64,000 bases of DNA from Marinilabilia salmonicolor JCM 21150 (GCF_000259075.1 NZ_AJKI01000040.1:1-64000); one strand, 5' to 3'. Shown: positions 1 through 9,053, counted from the stretch's first letter. Numbers and translations are program-made. The notes: generated from the sequence alone by a model not told the origin.

Positions 1-61
1 GTATTTGAGGATTTAGATTTTGAGCAACAACGCAGAAGTTGGACTTTATAGACAAACACTA
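1..61 (+). repeat. MITE-A copy 1 (cut by window edge)
   Basis: The right-hand part of a repeat that recurs six more times in the window. It ends with ACTTTATAGACAAACACTA, the inverted form of the left end TAGTGTTTGTCTATAAAGT seen at 26427 and 33390. Only 14 bases separate it from the porin start at 76, so the porin promoter must lie in or across the element. Confidence 0.85.
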
Positions 62-75
62 AATTATTTGTACTC

Positions 76-1272
76 ATGAGAAGAGTGTTTTTGGTTCTGG
101 TATTAACGCTTTTTGTTTTGCCGGATGTGGTTTCCCAGGATTTTAAAATTGAATTAAAAGGATATGTGGGAGTGAATGCTTCTGTAAACAGCCGTGTGAG
201 TGCAGAGGCCCGAAACCGTCACATTTACCTCTATCCTTTGCCTGAATCGTTGAATGAGACCGGAGAGGATGAAAATGATAAGTCGCAGTTCGATCTGGAT
301 GCCGCTTACAGTCGTTTTGGGCTTCATATTGCCGGTCCCGGATTTAAAGGGTTCAAAACTTCTGCCATGGTGGAGGGCGATTTCCTGGGGAAAGGTAACG
401 GAGATAACAATTTCAGGCTGAGACACGCTTATGTGACCTTTGCAAAAGAGAAGTGGTCGCTGACGGCCGGTCAGACATGGCATCCGCTGTTTTTGCCCGA
501 AAATTGTCCCGGAACGGTCAATGTCAATGCGGGAACACCCTTTCATCCGTTAATCAGAAATCCTCAGATAAGAATTTCCCGGCAACTCTCCTCAAAAACA
601 CAGTTGCTTTTCTATTTAGTGGAGCAGAATAATTTCCGAAACAGCGGTTTTGAGGAGTCCGGAACCGAGCATGCTTTGATGCCGGAACTGGATCTTCAGT
701 TGAAATGGAAGGGACAGGGTGTCTGGACTGCTTTTACAGCCGGTTACAAAACGCTGGCTGTTCCCGGTGATTTTACCAATGGTGCCGATGTGGAAAAAGT
801 TTCCGGATTTCATTTTAACGGCTCGTTCAGATATGAATTCCCCTCGGTCACTTTCCGGATGGAAGGAATTTATGGCAGTAACCTGTCCGATTTGGTAATG
901 TTGGGTGGTACCGGCAAATCGGTAAGCGACAATGATTTCGTGGCACTTCATACGGCCTCTGTGTGGACTGATATTCACGGGAACAATACAGAAGGTTTTC
1001 AGCCGGGTGTTTTTGCCGGATACACTGCAAATATGGGAGCCCCGGAGGAGGTGACCGTGATTCCAGAGCTGTCAAGAAGTGAGGGACAGGTGGCTTCTGT
1101 TTTTGGCGTGTCACCCCGGGTGAAATACATCATGGGAAGTGCCTGGGTGGGACTTGAATATTTGCTTACAGCAGCCCGGTGGGGAAACAATTATGACAGT
1201 AATGGTGTTCCTGTCAATACCGAAGAATATATTAATCATCGGATGTTGTTATCTTTACGGTATAATTTTTAA
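76..1272 (+). CDS. outer-membrane porin-like beta-barrel protein
   Basis: A 398-residue protein with a signal peptide (hydrophobic residues 4-20, cleavage probably after VVSQ) and a pattern of alternating polar and apolar strands ending in a terminal Phe (LSLRYNF), as outer-membrane barrels do. The stretch around residues 100-150 (RLRHAYVTF, then SLTAGQTWHPLF) resembles the family of porins related to DcaP that bind small solutes. Substrate cannot be told from sequence. It sits just after a MITE copy, and a small membrane-protein gene follows 4 bases after its stop, so the two may be co-transcribed. The family assignment is by pattern; barrel location in the outer membrane is fairly sure. Confidence 0.75.
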   Translation: MRRVFLVLVLTLFVLPDVVSQDFKIELKGYVGVNASVNSRVSAEARNRHIYLYPLPESLNETGEDENDKSQFDLDAAYSRFGLHIAGPGFKGFKTSAMVEGDFLGKGNGDNNFRLRHAYVTFAKEKWSLTAGQTWHPLFLPENCPGTVNVNAGTPFHPLIRNPQIRISRQLSSKTQLLFYLVEQNNFRNSGFEESGTEHALMPELDLQLKWKGQGVWTAFTAGYKTLAVPGDFTNGADVEKVSGFHFNGSFRYEFPSVTFRMEGIYGSNLSDLVMLGGTGKSVSDNDFVALHTASVWTDIHGNNTEGFQPGVFAGYTANMGAPEEVTVIPELSRSEGQVASVFGVSPRVKYIMGSAWVGLEYLLTAARWGNNYDSNGVPVNTEEYINHRMLLSLRYNF

Positions 1273-1276
1273 GGAT

Positions 1277-1453
1277 ATGAAGACAAAGTTGGGAATTGTT
1301 GCTGTTTTGTTTGTAGTAATGGGTTTTGGTATGGTTCATGGCGGTTCTCAGACGATGGAGCGCATCGCCATTGGACTGATGGGAATCGGAATTGCCTATT
1401 TGCTTTACCTGCTGTTGTCTCAAGGAAAGAAAGAAGAACAAAAGAATGACTGA
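1277..1453 (+). CDS. small two-helix membrane protein, unknown
   Basis: A 58-residue protein starting at an ATG 4 bases after the porin stop, with AAGGA-like bases overlapping that stop. Two hydrophobic stretches (about residues 5-20 and 31-48) are joined by a short polar loop, and the tail is highly charged (KKEEQKND). No family is recognised. The tight spacing suggests co-expression with the porin. It would sit in the inner membrane. Real coding status is supported by spacing and composition only. Confidence 0.55.
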   Translation: MKTKLGIVAVLFVVMGFGMVHGGSQTMERIAIGLMGIGIAYLLYLLLSQGKKEEQKND

Positions 1454-1488
1454 TGCTCTTTTAGCTGCATTCTACACTTAACTTGACA

Positions 1489-1643
1489 CTAGTAGTGCGA
1501 TCAAAAAACACTATTTCATATTCCCTTTCTGCATCGTTAAAATTTTTCACCGTAGCTATGGCTATGTCTCAAGATTTTGCCTTGCAGAAAGGGAAAAATG
1601 AAAGCAAAATATTTGAAACACTATTTTACGAACGCACTACTAG
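1489..1643. repeat. MITE-B, separate inverted-repeat element
   Basis: A 155-bp stretch bounded by CTAGTAGTGCG and CGCACTACTAG, an exact 11-bp inverted repeat. Inside, the arms continue imperfectly for about 45 bases (CCCTTTCTGC on the left, GCAGAAAGGG on the right). It has no convincing reading frame. Its ends differ from those of MITE-A, and its right end overlaps the first bases of MITE-A copy 2. Confidence 0.7.
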
Positions 1644-1841
1644 AGCCTGTTCATTAACTAAGCGTTTTTCACGTGTTTGAGTTATAAATTTCAAATTTAA
1701 GGCGGTTGAAAAATCTAAGCCGCAGTCCCGAAGTAGCTTTTGTAAGGTTTTTTGAACAAAAAACCAACAAAAAGCACAATCGGGATGAGGATTTAGATTT
1801 TGAGCAACAACGCAGCAATTGGACTTCATAGACAAACACTA
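1641..1841 (+). repeat. MITE-A copy 2, long form with inserted hairpin
   Basis: A 201-bp copy running from TAGAGCCTGTTCATTAACTA to GACAAACACTA. The outer parts match the short copies, but the middle holds an extra module (about 1723-1785, TCCCGA ... TCGGGA) that folds back on itself as an imperfect hairpin. The same module occurs in copy 6 at 49832-49894. The element ends 25 bases before the DUF4268 gene. Confidence 0.85.
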
Positions 1842-1866
1842 ATTATTAATCAGATCCGCGACAAAT

Positions 1867-2322
1867 ATGTTCAGTAAAGAAGAAGCCAAAGAGTTGCGTC
1901 TTGAATTTTGGCAAAAACTTTCCAATCGCACCAGAAGATTACCCGGACAAAAAGGGCGAAAGCGTTTGTGGATAGGTGACAATACCGGTATTAAAGGGTT
2001 GGATTTGCGTTTTGATGTGGGGCGCGAAAAAATAATCGTGGCCCTGGAAATCAATAAAAAGAAAGAGGAAGACCGGCTGGCGCTCTATGAAAAGCTGGAG
2101 GCAGCCAAAGGTTTGTTTGAGCGGGAGTTTGAGGGCCCCCTGAACTGGGATTTTGCCTATACCAAAGACAATGGTCGGGATGTATGCAGGGTTTATGTGG
2201 AGCAGCCCGGCGATATGTATGTCAGGGAAACCTGGCCGGAGATTTTCACATTTATGATCGACCGGATGATCCGTTTGGAGAAAGCTTTTCTGGAGGTAAA
2301 GGATTATCTTAAGTATATGTAA
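1867..2322 (+). CDS. DUF4268 family protein
   Basis: A 151-residue soluble protein with the layout of the DUF4268 family: an N-terminal FSKEEA..LRLEFW segment, a core with GIKGLDLRFDVGR, and a C-terminal helical end. The family is common in Bacteroidota and is sometimes fused to, or found near, nuclease-like domains; no biochemical role is established to my knowledge. It has no signal peptide or membrane segment, so it is cytoplasmic. A methyltransferase gene follows after 11 bases and is probably co-transcribed. A MITE copy lies just upstream. Confidence 0.75.
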   Translation: MFSKEEAKELRLEFWQKLSNRTRRLPGQKGRKRLWIGDNTGIKGLDLRFDVGREKIIVALEINKKKEEDRLALYEKLEAAKGLFEREFEGPLNWDFAYTKDNGRDVCRVYVEQPGDMYVRETWPEIFTFMIDRMIRLEKAFLEVKDYLKYM

Positions 2323-2333
2323 AATAACTCTTT

Positions 2334-3080
2334 ATGTACCTGCAATGTCCACTGTGTAATAATTCTAATGAAACGAGCATGGCAACGATTGTTTCAAAAG
2401 AGAATGGAAATAATCAACCATGCGAGTTCCATCAGACCAATAGCTTAGACAAATTATTTACTGATGAAGTAAGGTCTGTGAAAGGGCCCCTGAACAGGCA
2501 CTATTTTCAATGTCCGGAGTGTGATCTTATTTTTGTTTCTTCTGATGATATGCTGACTATTGAGAAGGAGCGCGACAGATACCGGACGCACGAAAATGAC
2601 ATCAGTGATCCCGGATATGTAAAATTTCTTCATCAGGCCATTGATCCGGCTTTGGGTTATCTGGACAGCGGAATGAAAGGGCTTGATTTTGGCAGTGGCC
2701 CGGGGCCTGCATTGTCATTATTGCTGGAAAGGCAGGGTTTGCATTGTCAGGATTATGATCCGGTATTTGGGCCCCGGCTTCCTGAGGGTACTTTCGACTT
2801 TATTTTCTCCACCGAAGCTTTTGAACATTTCCATCATCCTGTGAAAGAGCTGGAACTCATCAACGACCGGTTGAAGCCGGGTGGGTTTCTAATTATTATG
2901 ACCATGTGGCACTCAGGAACGGAAAAATTTCTCAATTGGTTTTATGCCCGCGACGACACGCATGTGTTGTTTTTTTCTTTCCGGACATTCAAATATATTG
3001 CCCACAGATGGAATTTTGAAATAGTTTGGAATGATGGCAAAAGAGTGGTGATTTTCAAAAAAAAATCCTCTGATCATTAA
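2334..3080 (+). CDS. class I SAM-dependent methyltransferase with zinc-ribbon-like N-terminus
   Basis: A 248-residue protein. Residues 4-7 (CPLC) and about 61-64 (CPEC) form two cysteine pairs that could bind zinc. A typical motif I follows at about residues 118-124 (LDFGSGPG), then a motif like FSTEAFEHFHHP and the post-motif LKPGGFLIIMTMW, all standard for Methyltransf_23/11-type enzymes that move a methyl group from S-adenosylmethionine. The substrate is not evident. It probably shares a transcript with the DUF4268 gene 11 bases upstream. Confidence 0.8.
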   Translation: MYLQCPLCNNSNETSMATIVSKENGNNQPCEFHQTNSLDKLFTDEVRSVKGPLNRHYFQCPECDLIFVSSDDMLTIEKERDRYRTHENDISDPGYVKFLHQAIDPALGYLDSGMKGLDFGSGPGPALSLLLERQGLHCQDYDPVFGPRLPEGTFDFIFSTEAFEHFHHPVKELELINDRLKPGGFLIIMTMWHSGTEKFLNWFYARDDTHVLFFSFRTFKYIAHRWNFEIVWNDGKRVVIFKKKSSDH

Positions 3081-3180
3081 TTTATTTTTTGATGAATGGT
3101 GACCGAAGCTGATAAATCATTATTTTTGAATTGTTAGTGAGAAATCCATATTTGAGTGGCACATTACTAAAATCAGACAT

Positions 3181-4107
3181 TTGAAAGAAGGCGTTGTCAT
3201 AAAATCGACTGGTAGCTGGTACAATGTAAAAACCGATGATGAAGTTCCTGTGTCTTGTAAGATCAAGGGTAAATTTCGTTTGGATGAACTGAAGAGCACC
3301 AATCCTGTGGCTGTGGGTGACAGGGTGATGTACAGTGTTGATGAAGCTACCGGAACCGGCGTTATCGAGAAAATAGGTGATCGTCGCAATTTTATTGTCC
3401 GTCGTGCCTCCAATTTGTCACGGCAAACACAGATACTGGCTGCCAATATTGATCAGGCCATCATTGTGGCTACCATCAATTATCCGGTTACCACCCCCGT
3501 TTTTATCGACCGTCTGCTGGCCACAACAGAGGCTTACGACATTCCCGCAACCGTCATCTTCAATAAAGTGGACCGATACGACCATTTCCACAAGGATCAA
3601 CTGGCTGATTATAAGGAAATTTACGAGAAAATAGGTTATAAAGTCCTCACCACCTCTGCCAAGCACGATGAAGATCTGGAGTGTGTGAAAGACTTACTTA
3701 AAGGGAAAGTATCCCTGCTCGCGGGTCATTCCGGGGTGGGGAAAAGCACTCTGGTGAACCGGGTGGAGCCGGCACTTAATCTTAAGACCGGCCGTATTTC
3801 CGACCGTCACCACACCGGTCGGCACACCACTACTTTTGCCGAAATGCACCCCCTCTCCTTCGGGGGATACATCATTGACACTCCCGGTATCCGGGGCTTT
3901 GGACTCTTTAATATTGAAAAAGAAGAGCTGGCCCATTATTTCAGAGAGATTTTTAAAGTGGCGTCCGGTTGCCGTTATTACAATTGTACCCACTTGCACG
4001 AGCCCGGGTGTGCTGTAAAAGAAGCTGTCGAAAACGGAGAAATTGCCGGTTCGCGATACAACAGCTACGTAAGCATCTATCTAAACCGGGATGAGAAGTA
4101 CCGGTGA
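3181..4107 (+). CDS. rsgA: ribosome small-subunit-dependent GTPase A
   Basis: RsgA (YjeQ) is a circularly permuted GTPase that helps late 30S maturation. The 308-residue protein shows an OB-fold N-terminus, then the permuted motifs in the order expected: NKVD (128-131), TSAK (158-161), GHSGVGKST (182-190), the HTGRHTTT switch (211-218) and DTPG (233-236). The C-terminal zinc finger is present (C264, C269, H271, C277). The start is a TTG; no in-frame ATG fits the conserved N-terminus KSTGSWYNV any better. Length is normal for the family. Confidence 0.95.
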   Translation: MKEGVVIKSTGSWYNVKTDDEVPVSCKIKGKFRLDELKSTNPVAVGDRVMYSVDEATGTGVIEKIGDRRNFIVRRASNLSRQTQILAANIDQAIIVATINYPVTTPVFIDRLLATTEAYDIPATVIFNKVDRYDHFHKDQLADYKEIYEKIGYKVLTTSAKHDEDLECVKDLLKGKVSLLAGHSGVGKSTLVNRVEPALNLKTGRISDRHHTGRHTTTFAEMHPLSFGGYIIDTPGIRGFGLFNIEKEELAHYFREIFKVASGCRYYNCTHLHEPGCAVKEAVENGEIAGSRYNSYVSIYLNRDEKYR

Positions 4108-4200
4108 AGGGCGTTTGAGTTGAGCGGTTTGGGTGATGTGTTTTAAATTTTCGCCGATAGTTGAGTACTGGAATAGATTTATAATGTTGTTTCGATTTTA

Positions 4201-4310
4201 AAAGGCCAAAGGTCTTTCAGCAATAGCCTGGGGCGCTGCCCCAGGCTATTGCTATCAGGCTTTCAGCCTGTTTACATCTCACCTGTCTTATGCATAAGGT
4301 AGGTTAGGTT
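4201..4310. repeat. REP-C element with two hairpins
   Basis: A repeat unit of about 110 bp. It holds a perfect hairpin at 4221-4251 (14-bp arms CAATAGCCTGGGGC, 3-base loop GCT) and a small second one (AGGCTTTCAGCCT), then ends in a tail like TCTTATGCATAAGGTAGGTTA. Related copies lie near 27961, 33636, 55355 and, as tail only, 43995. The rest of the gap from rsgA to the kinase shows nothing else. Confidence 0.8.
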
Positions 4311-4439
4311 TGTTTCAGAAATATCTTGTTTCTGTTCCCCGATGGATGAATTTTGAAAAGAAGATGATGGACCGGATTATGAGTAGTGATTAATTGGGTT
4401 GAGGGGAGAATCCCTGGTTGGAAGTAAAACAATTCATAA

Positions 4440-5591
4440 ATGGAGATTTACAGTCGGAAAAGATGGTGGAAGTTTCTTTTGATGACAGGAGCCCTGATCA
4501 TTGGAGGGGCTTCGTTGTTTTATACCAGCAAACTTACATCGGAGCTCCGGAGGGAGGAGACACGGAAAATGGAGTTGTGGGCGAAAGCCAACAGGCAGTT
4601 TGCCCGTCCCGATCTTGATGAGCAGTCGCTGGAGCTCGTGTTTGAAATTATTCAGAATAACACCACGGTGCCTCTGGTCATAGCCGATAATAAGGATACC
4701 ATCTATTTTCACAGGAATATTGATTTGCCACAGAAGAACCAGTCTGCTTTTCTTCAGCAGGAACTCCGGCAGATGAAGCAGGGAAGAGAGCCTATTGTGA
4801 TTGATCTGGGGAATGGGCAGAAACAATATCTTTATTATGCGGATTCCATTATTCTGCGAAAGCTCCGGTGGTTTCCGGTGGTTCAACTCTTTGTGGTAAT
4901 TGTTTTTGTCTTGCTGGCATACTGGGCATTCAGCGCTGCCCGGCGATGGGAGCAGGATCAGGTGTGGGTAGGCATGGCCAAGGAAACAGCTCATCAGTTA
5001 GGAACGCCAACCTCCTCCCTGCTGGGCTGGCTCGAATTGCTGGAGATGAAAAAGGTGGATCCTTCGCTGGTTGGGGAGATGCGGCATGATATTCAACGAC
5101 TGCAAACCATCACCGCACGTTTTTCGAAAATAGGATCGCGTCCCGAATTAAAAAACGTGGATGTTACAGACATGCTTCATGAGGTGATTGGTTACCTGGA
5201 ACATCGCATCTCTTCAGGTGTGGAAATCCGGGTAGAGCCTCCTGAGAATATGGATGCTCCTGAGATTCGGGTGAATCGGCCACTTTTTGAGTGGGTGGTG
5301 GAGAATATCAGTAAAAACGCAGCCGATGCCATGGAAGGGAAAGGTACACTCACCTTTGCGTGGGGGGGCTTCAAAAATCAAACATTTATTGACATTTCAG
5401 ATACCGGAAAGGGGATTGCCCGGAAGAATCAGAAAACCATTTTTAAGCCCGGCTATACCACCAAAAAGCGCGGGTGGGGACTCGGATTGACTTTGGTTCG
5501 ACGTATTGTGGAGGATTATCACAACGGACGTATCTTTGTGAAGGAGTCATCGCCCGGAAAAGGAACAACTTTCCGGATCTTAATTGGATAG
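4440..5591 (+). CDS. membrane sensor histidine kinase
   Basis: A 383-residue two-component kinase. A transmembrane helix at about 10-29 and another at about 144-165 enclose a roughly 110-residue periplasmic sensor region. The phospho-acceptor is H185 in ETAHQLGTPTSS, a variant H-box. The ATPase domain has its N-box at N293 (ENISKNAADAM), DTGKGI near 321, and GWGLGLTL near the end. No response regulator is adjacent, so it is an orphan kinase here. The ligand is unknown. Start chosen at the ATG at 4440, which leaves a short basic N-terminus before the first helix. Confidence 0.88.
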   Translation: MEIYSRKRWWKFLLMTGALIIGGASLFYTSKLTSELRREETRKMELWAKANRQFARPDLDEQSLELVFEIIQNNTTVPLVIADNKDTIYFHRNIDLPQKNQSAFLQQELRQMKQGREPIVIDLGNGQKQYLYYADSIILRKLRWFPVVQLFVVIVFVLLAYWAFSAARRWEQDQVWVGMAKETAHQLGTPTSSLLGWLELLEMKKVDPSLVGEMRHDIQRLQTITARFSKIGSRPELKNVDVTDMLHEVIGYLEHRISSGVEIRVEPPENMDAPEIRVNRPLFEWVVENISKNAADAMEGKGTLTFAWGGFKNQTFIDISDTGKGIARKNQKTIFKPGYTTKKRGWGLGLTLVRRIVEDYHNGRIFVKESSPGKGTTFRILIG

Positions 5592-5623
5592 GGGGCTTTA
5601 AAGGAATGAGGTTTGAGGCGTAC

Positions 5624-5651
5624 GTAGAGACGCACAGTCGTGCGTCTTTAC
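5624..5651. repeat. short palindromic REP
   Basis: A 28-bp hairpin with 12-bp arms (GTAGAGACGCAC / GTGCGTCTTTAC, one G-T pair) and a 4-base loop. Such GAGACGCAC palindromes are frequent between genes in this phylum. Confidence 0.6.
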
Positions 5652-5720
5652 ACTATTTGAGAGTTTCGGGTTTAGTTGTTCCGTTGATAAGTGATTTTTG
5701 CTGATGTTTTCAGTCTGGTC

Positions 5721-5880
5721 TATTCATAAGTTTTCGTCATGAGATGTTTAAATGCCAATAAATACGGGCAACCGCAAAGAAAATTGATGAAGGGAATAAT
5801 AATTTATTTTCAAGTCAATTTTATTGAGGACGCCTTTATTTAGCCGGTAATTGAACATTGTAATAGATAATTTATGAATA
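5721..5880. repeat. repeat D copy 1, MITE-like
   Basis: A 160-bp stretch bounded by TATTCATAA and TTATGAATA. Its interior (CCGCAAAGAAAATTGATGAA, TTGAGGACGCC, GGTAATTGAACATTG) matches 23091-23240 closely, and a fragment of its end recurs near 27857. It has no reading frame. Confidence 0.65.
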
Positions 5881-5941
5881 GTTCAGATTAGATCAAAATA
5901 ACTTTTTCTGAAATTATTTTTCCCACACAATGAATATTTTA

Positions 5942-5949
5942 TACCTTTG
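5942..5949 (+). promoter_or_regulatory. TAnnTTTG promoter of the DUF177-rpmF operon
   Basis: TACCTTTG matches the Bacteroidota -7 consensus. It lies 14 bases before the DUF177 start, implying a very short leader. A -33 TTG is not obvious at the usual spacing. Confidence 0.6.
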
Positions 5950-5963
5950 CGAAGTTTTTACGT

Positions 5964-6542
5964 ATGGCAGCAGAGAAGAAATTGAAAGAGTATGGCATTG
6001 CCTTTAAGGGACTTAAGGATGGAGAACACGTCTTTGAGTACCGGTTAAAGGACGCCTTTTTTGAGCTGTTTGAGCAGCCGCAGGTAGAGACAGGTGACCT
6101 TTTGGCCACCGTTACGCTCTTGAAAAGCAGCCGTATGCTGGAATTTCGGTTCAGCATTGAGGGTGAAGTTGGCACGGTATGCGATCGGTGTTTGTCGGAT
6201 GTAAATGTTCCCATCGATTATGAAGGAACACTTTATGTCAATTTTGGAGACGAATATGCCGAACCTACCGAGGAGATTGTGATTATTCCACATGAGGAAC
6301 ACACATTCAACATTGCCAGCTATCTCTACGAATTTATCGTGGTTAGTGTGCCAATCAGGCATATTCATCCCGACAATGAAGACGGTACACCGGGATGTGA
6401 TCCCGAGATGCTGGAGCGACTGGAAGAATATATGGTGCACGACGATATTTCTGTTTCCGAAGAAGAGGATACGGATGATGATGAACCTGTAGATCCCCGA
6501 TGGGATGAGTTAAAGAAATTAATAAATAAAAACAACAAGTAA
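5964..6542 (+). CDS. DUF177 (YceD-like) protein
   Basis: A 192-residue soluble acidic protein of the DUF177/YceD family, which is nearly always encoded just before rpmF. Members are linked to 23S rRNA or large-subunit precursor metabolism, though the mechanism is not settled. A CDRCL motif near residues 74-78 and an acidic C-terminal stretch (SEEEDTDDDEP) are visible. The rpmF gene starts 14 bases after the stop. A TAnnTTTG promoter precedes the gene. Confidence 0.85.
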   Translation: MAAEKKLKEYGIAFKGLKDGEHVFEYRLKDAFFELFEQPQVETGDLLATVTLLKSSRMLEFRFSIEGEVGTVCDRCLSDVNVPIDYEGTLYVNFGDEYAEPTEEIVIIPHEEHTFNIASYLYEFIVVSVPIRHIHPDNEDGTPGCDPEMLERLEEYMVHDDISVSEEEDTDDDEPVDPRWDELKKLINKNNK

Positions 6543-6556
6543 AAAGAGGTTATAAG

Positions 6557-6742
6557 ATGGCACATCCAAAACGAAAAACATCGAAGACGAGAAGAGACAA
6601 GAGAAGAACTCACTACAAAGCCAGCATGCCTGCTTTGGGAGTTTGCTCTAACTGTGGCGCTACCATCAAAATGCATACTGTATGTGATGAGTGTGGCCAT
6701 TACAGAGGAAAACTGGCTGTAGAGAAAGAAGTTACCGCTTAA
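6557..6742 (+). CDS. rpmF: 50S ribosomal protein L32
   Basis: A 61-residue basic protein with the L32 signature: MAHPKRKTSKTRRDKRR at the start and a zinc ribbon with two cysteine pairs (CSNCG and CDECG). It is a structural protein of the large ribosomal subunit. It follows the DUF177 gene after 14 bases, the standard order. All four zinc ligands are kept, so this is the zinc-binding (C+) form. Confidence 0.96.
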   Translation: MAHPKRKTSKTRRDKRRTHYKASMPALGVCSNCGATIKMHTVCDECGHYRGKLAVEKEVTA

Positions 6743-6904
6743 GTCTCAGTTGATTGAGATGTTCGGGTGTAATAAACGAATCATCGGCCTGCAACTTGTC
6801 TCTTTTTTGTGGGACAGTGTGGAAAATGCTATGATTTCTTGGTTGGCACCGACATCCGGTCAGATACTGTTTTTGCAGATTACAAAATCTTAATGATTGA
6901 AATA

Positions 6905-6936
6905 TGCCCCTAAGTGATTCATTTAGGGGCAGTTTT
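6905..6936 (+). terminator. hairpin between rpmF and fabH
   Basis: TGCCCCTAA pairs exactly with TTAGGGGCA across a 9-base loop, followed by GTTTT. It probably ends or thins the rpmF transcript. The 309-base gap from rpmF to fabH (6743-7051) holds no other gene; plsX, which sits here in many other bacteria, is absent. Confidence 0.6.
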
Positions 6937-7051
6937 GTTTGCAGATAATTGGTTGGTTCCAATCTCTGCCATTATCAGGCCCAAGCCATGGCCCGCCACA
7001 TTCCGTGACGCACCGGGATACTTACGGCCCTCAAAAATTCTGTTTGCTACA

Positions 7052-8056
7052 ATGGAAAAATTGAATGCAGTTATTACCGCTGTCGGAGGATATGTCCCCG
7101 ACTATGTTCTTACCAATGAGGAATTAAGTAAAATGGTGGAAACCTCCGATGAGTGGATTACCACCCGCGTGGGGATTAAAGAACGCCGGATATTAAAAGG
7201 AGAGGGTAAAGGGACCTCCGACATGGCCATGATGGCTGTAAATCAGGTACTGGAAAAATCAGGCACTTCTCCGGATGAGGTGGACATGCTGATTTGTGCC
7301 ACCGTTACTCCTGATCATATATTTCCCGCAACCGCCAATATTGTTTCGGACAAATGCGACATTCGCAATGCACATAGTTTTGACATCAATGCCGGTTGCT
7401 CCGGTTTCTTATACGCCCTGGATACCGCAGCCAAATTTGTACAGACCGGAAACAAGAAAAAGGTAATTGTGGTGGGTGCCGACAAGATGTCGTCTATCAC
7501 CGATTATACTGATCGTACTACCTGTGTGCTTTTTGGTGACGGGGCTGGTGCTGTACTGCTTGAACCCACCACCGAGGAAGTGGGAATGCTCGACAGTAAG
7601 TTGCAGAGCGACGGGTTTGGTCGTGTCTATCTGCATCAGAAAGCCGGTGGATCCGTAAAACCGCCATCGCACGAAACCATCGACAACCGGGAACACTTCA
7701 TCTTTCAGGACGGACCACATGTATTTAAACATGCGGTGTCTAAAATGGCCGATGTGGCTGTGGAGGTCATGGAACGTAACAATATTACTTCCGAGACCCT
7801 GAACTGGTTGGTGCCTCATCAGGCCAATATGCGTATCATAGAGGGTACTGCCAAGCGTATGGGCATCGAAAAAGAACAGGTGATGATCAATATTCATCGA
7901 TATGGAAACACCACTGCCGGCACTTTGCCGATCTGCCTTTGGGAATGGGAAGATCAGCTGAAAAAAGGGGATAATATTATTCTGGCGGCCTTTGGTGCAG
8001 GATTTACCTGGGGTGCTCTTTATCTGAAATGGGGTTACAACAGCGACAAAAAATAA
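7052..8056 (+). CDS. fabH: beta-ketoacyl-ACP synthase III
   Basis: FabH condenses acetyl-CoA (or a branched acyl-CoA) with malonyl-ACP to begin fatty-acid synthesis. The 334-residue protein has the full catalytic triad: C116 in NAGCSGFL, H256 in PHQANMRI and N286 in GNTTAGT. The ATG at 7052 is chosen because it gives the usual N-terminus ([16 protein letters not shown]); a longer reading frame from 6914 would add 46 residues with no family match. Gene order rpmF-fabH is usual for the phylum. A strong terminator follows. Confidence 0.95.
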   Translation: MEKLNAVITAVGGYVPDYVLTNEELSKMVETSDEWITTRVGIKERRILKGEGKGTSDMAMMAVNQVLEKSGTSPDEVDMLICATVTPDHIFPATANIVSDKCDIRNAHSFDINAGCSGFLYALDTAAKFVQTGNKKKVIVVGADKMSSITDYTDRTTCVLFGDGAGAVLLEPTTEEVGMLDSKLQSDGFGRVYLHQKAGGSVKPPSHETIDNREHFIFQDGPHVFKHAVSKMADVAVEVMERNNITSETLNWLVPHQANMRIIEGTAKRMGIEKEQVMINIHRYGNTTAGTLPICLWEWEDQLKKGDNIILAAFGAGFTWGALYLKWGYNSDKK

Positions 8057-8086
8057 TTTCTACGAAAAAAACCGGATAAATTAATG

Positions 8087-8126
8087 CCCGGCACCGATTG
8101 AAGATTCAATTGGTGTCGGGTTTTTT
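8087..8126 (+). terminator. intrinsic terminator of fabH
   Basis: CCCGGCACCGATTGAA pairs with TTCAATTGGTGTCGGG, then TTTTTT. A long stem and a U-run make this a clear Rho-independent terminator. Confidence 0.85.
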
Positions 8127-8190
8127 GTAGAATCTTTTACAACAATCCGCCGTCTCATAGGTTACCCTTAAGAACAGAAAATGATCGTTT

Positions 8191-8865
8191 ATGCAATTTC
8201 ATGTTAAGATTAATGAGGTAAAAAACACCGACCAACTGGAAGATGCCTGGTCGCTGGCCGATTACAAAGAACTCATGACCCGCTTTGAGGTTCCGGATGC
8301 CGAAACGGTCCCGGATGGCGAAGTCAAAGATTTTCTTTTTATGGCCATTAATGAGTTTGAGCCCCGGGAAGCTGCCGCTATTGTGCTTGATTACAAGCTG
8401 TCGGCTCAACTGTCGGAGGGGCAGATTGATAATATTTCACTGGAAATGCTCAGTGAAAAGCTGGCTGAAAAATATACGGAGATTGATCTTCACAAACCTT
8501 TGTTTGAAGTCAATCAACTGCTTTACAAAGCCTATAACGGAAAGTTCCCACATATTCAAATCAATGTGATTGATCTGGAACTAAGCACCAATGAAGAAGG
8601 TGTTGAAATGAATAAAGAGGTGATTTTAAAGGCTTTTAGTCAGGGGTTGTCGGACAATAACCTGCTTCATCGCCTGTTTGGAGATCAACTGGAAGGAAAG
8701 GTTCCTTTTCCAGAGGCAGAAGGAATCATTTGGGAACTAAAGGAGAAAGGAAATGACCAATACCAGGTGATTACGTCAGAAAAATGGCTGGCCAAAGATG
8801 AATTTGTCAGGACCGAATTTGATGCAGTGGTAACACTCTATGATGAGAATGCGGCAGAGGCTTAA
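8191..8865 (+). CDS. conserved hypothetical protein
   Basis: A 224-residue soluble acidic protein with no signal peptide, membrane helix or recognised motif. Predicted helices and strands alternate, with a charged middle (EGVEMNKEVILKAFSQGL). No family can be named. It stands alone, between the fabH terminator and a REP region, with its ATG at 8191 a few tens of bases after that terminator. Codon use looks like that of its neighbours, so it is likely a true gene. Confidence 0.6.
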   Translation: MQFHVKINEVKNTDQLEDAWSLADYKELMTRFEVPDAETVPDGEVKDFLFMAINEFEPREAAAIVLDYKLSAQLSEGQIDNISLEMLSEKLAEKYTEIDLHKPLFEVNQLLYKAYNGKFPHIQINVIDLELSTNEEGVEMNKEVILKAFSQGLSDNNLLHRLFGDQLEGKVPFPEAEGIIWELKEKGNDQYQVITSEKWLAKDEFVRTEFDAVVTLYDENAAEA

Positions 8866-8968
8866 TGACTTGTTTAAGCGCATGGGGTTTGGAGCCTGGA
8901 GCCTTGCGAGGGATGAGAGATGAGATTTGAATGTCTGCTTTACGCTGAGGCTGGATTCTAAGATGGAC

Positions 8969-9042
8969 CAGCCCCGGCGGGGCGACAGTTTGGTAGCAAT
9001 GGGTATGCAATGAATGGTAAAAGCCCCGGCAGGGGTGACACC
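8969..9042. repeat. REP-E pair (GCCCCGGCGGGGC type)
   Basis: Two G+C-rich hairpins, AGCCCCGGCGGGGCGAC and AAGCCCCGGCAGGGGTGAC, flank the phrase TTGGTAGCAATGG. The same arrangement, inverted, is at 44731-44803, and single parts occur near 41736 and 47253. Confidence 0.7.
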
Positions 9043-9053
9043 TTGATTAAAAT

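Noticed and set aside
6743-7051. plsX remnant between rpmF and fabH
   Set aside because: No frame in the gap resembles PlsX; the gene is simply not here, and rpmF-fabH without plsX is usual for many Bacteroidota.
6914-7051. N-terminal extension of FabH
   Set aside because: The 46 extra residues overlap the hairpin and have no match to the family, which begins at the ATG at 7052.
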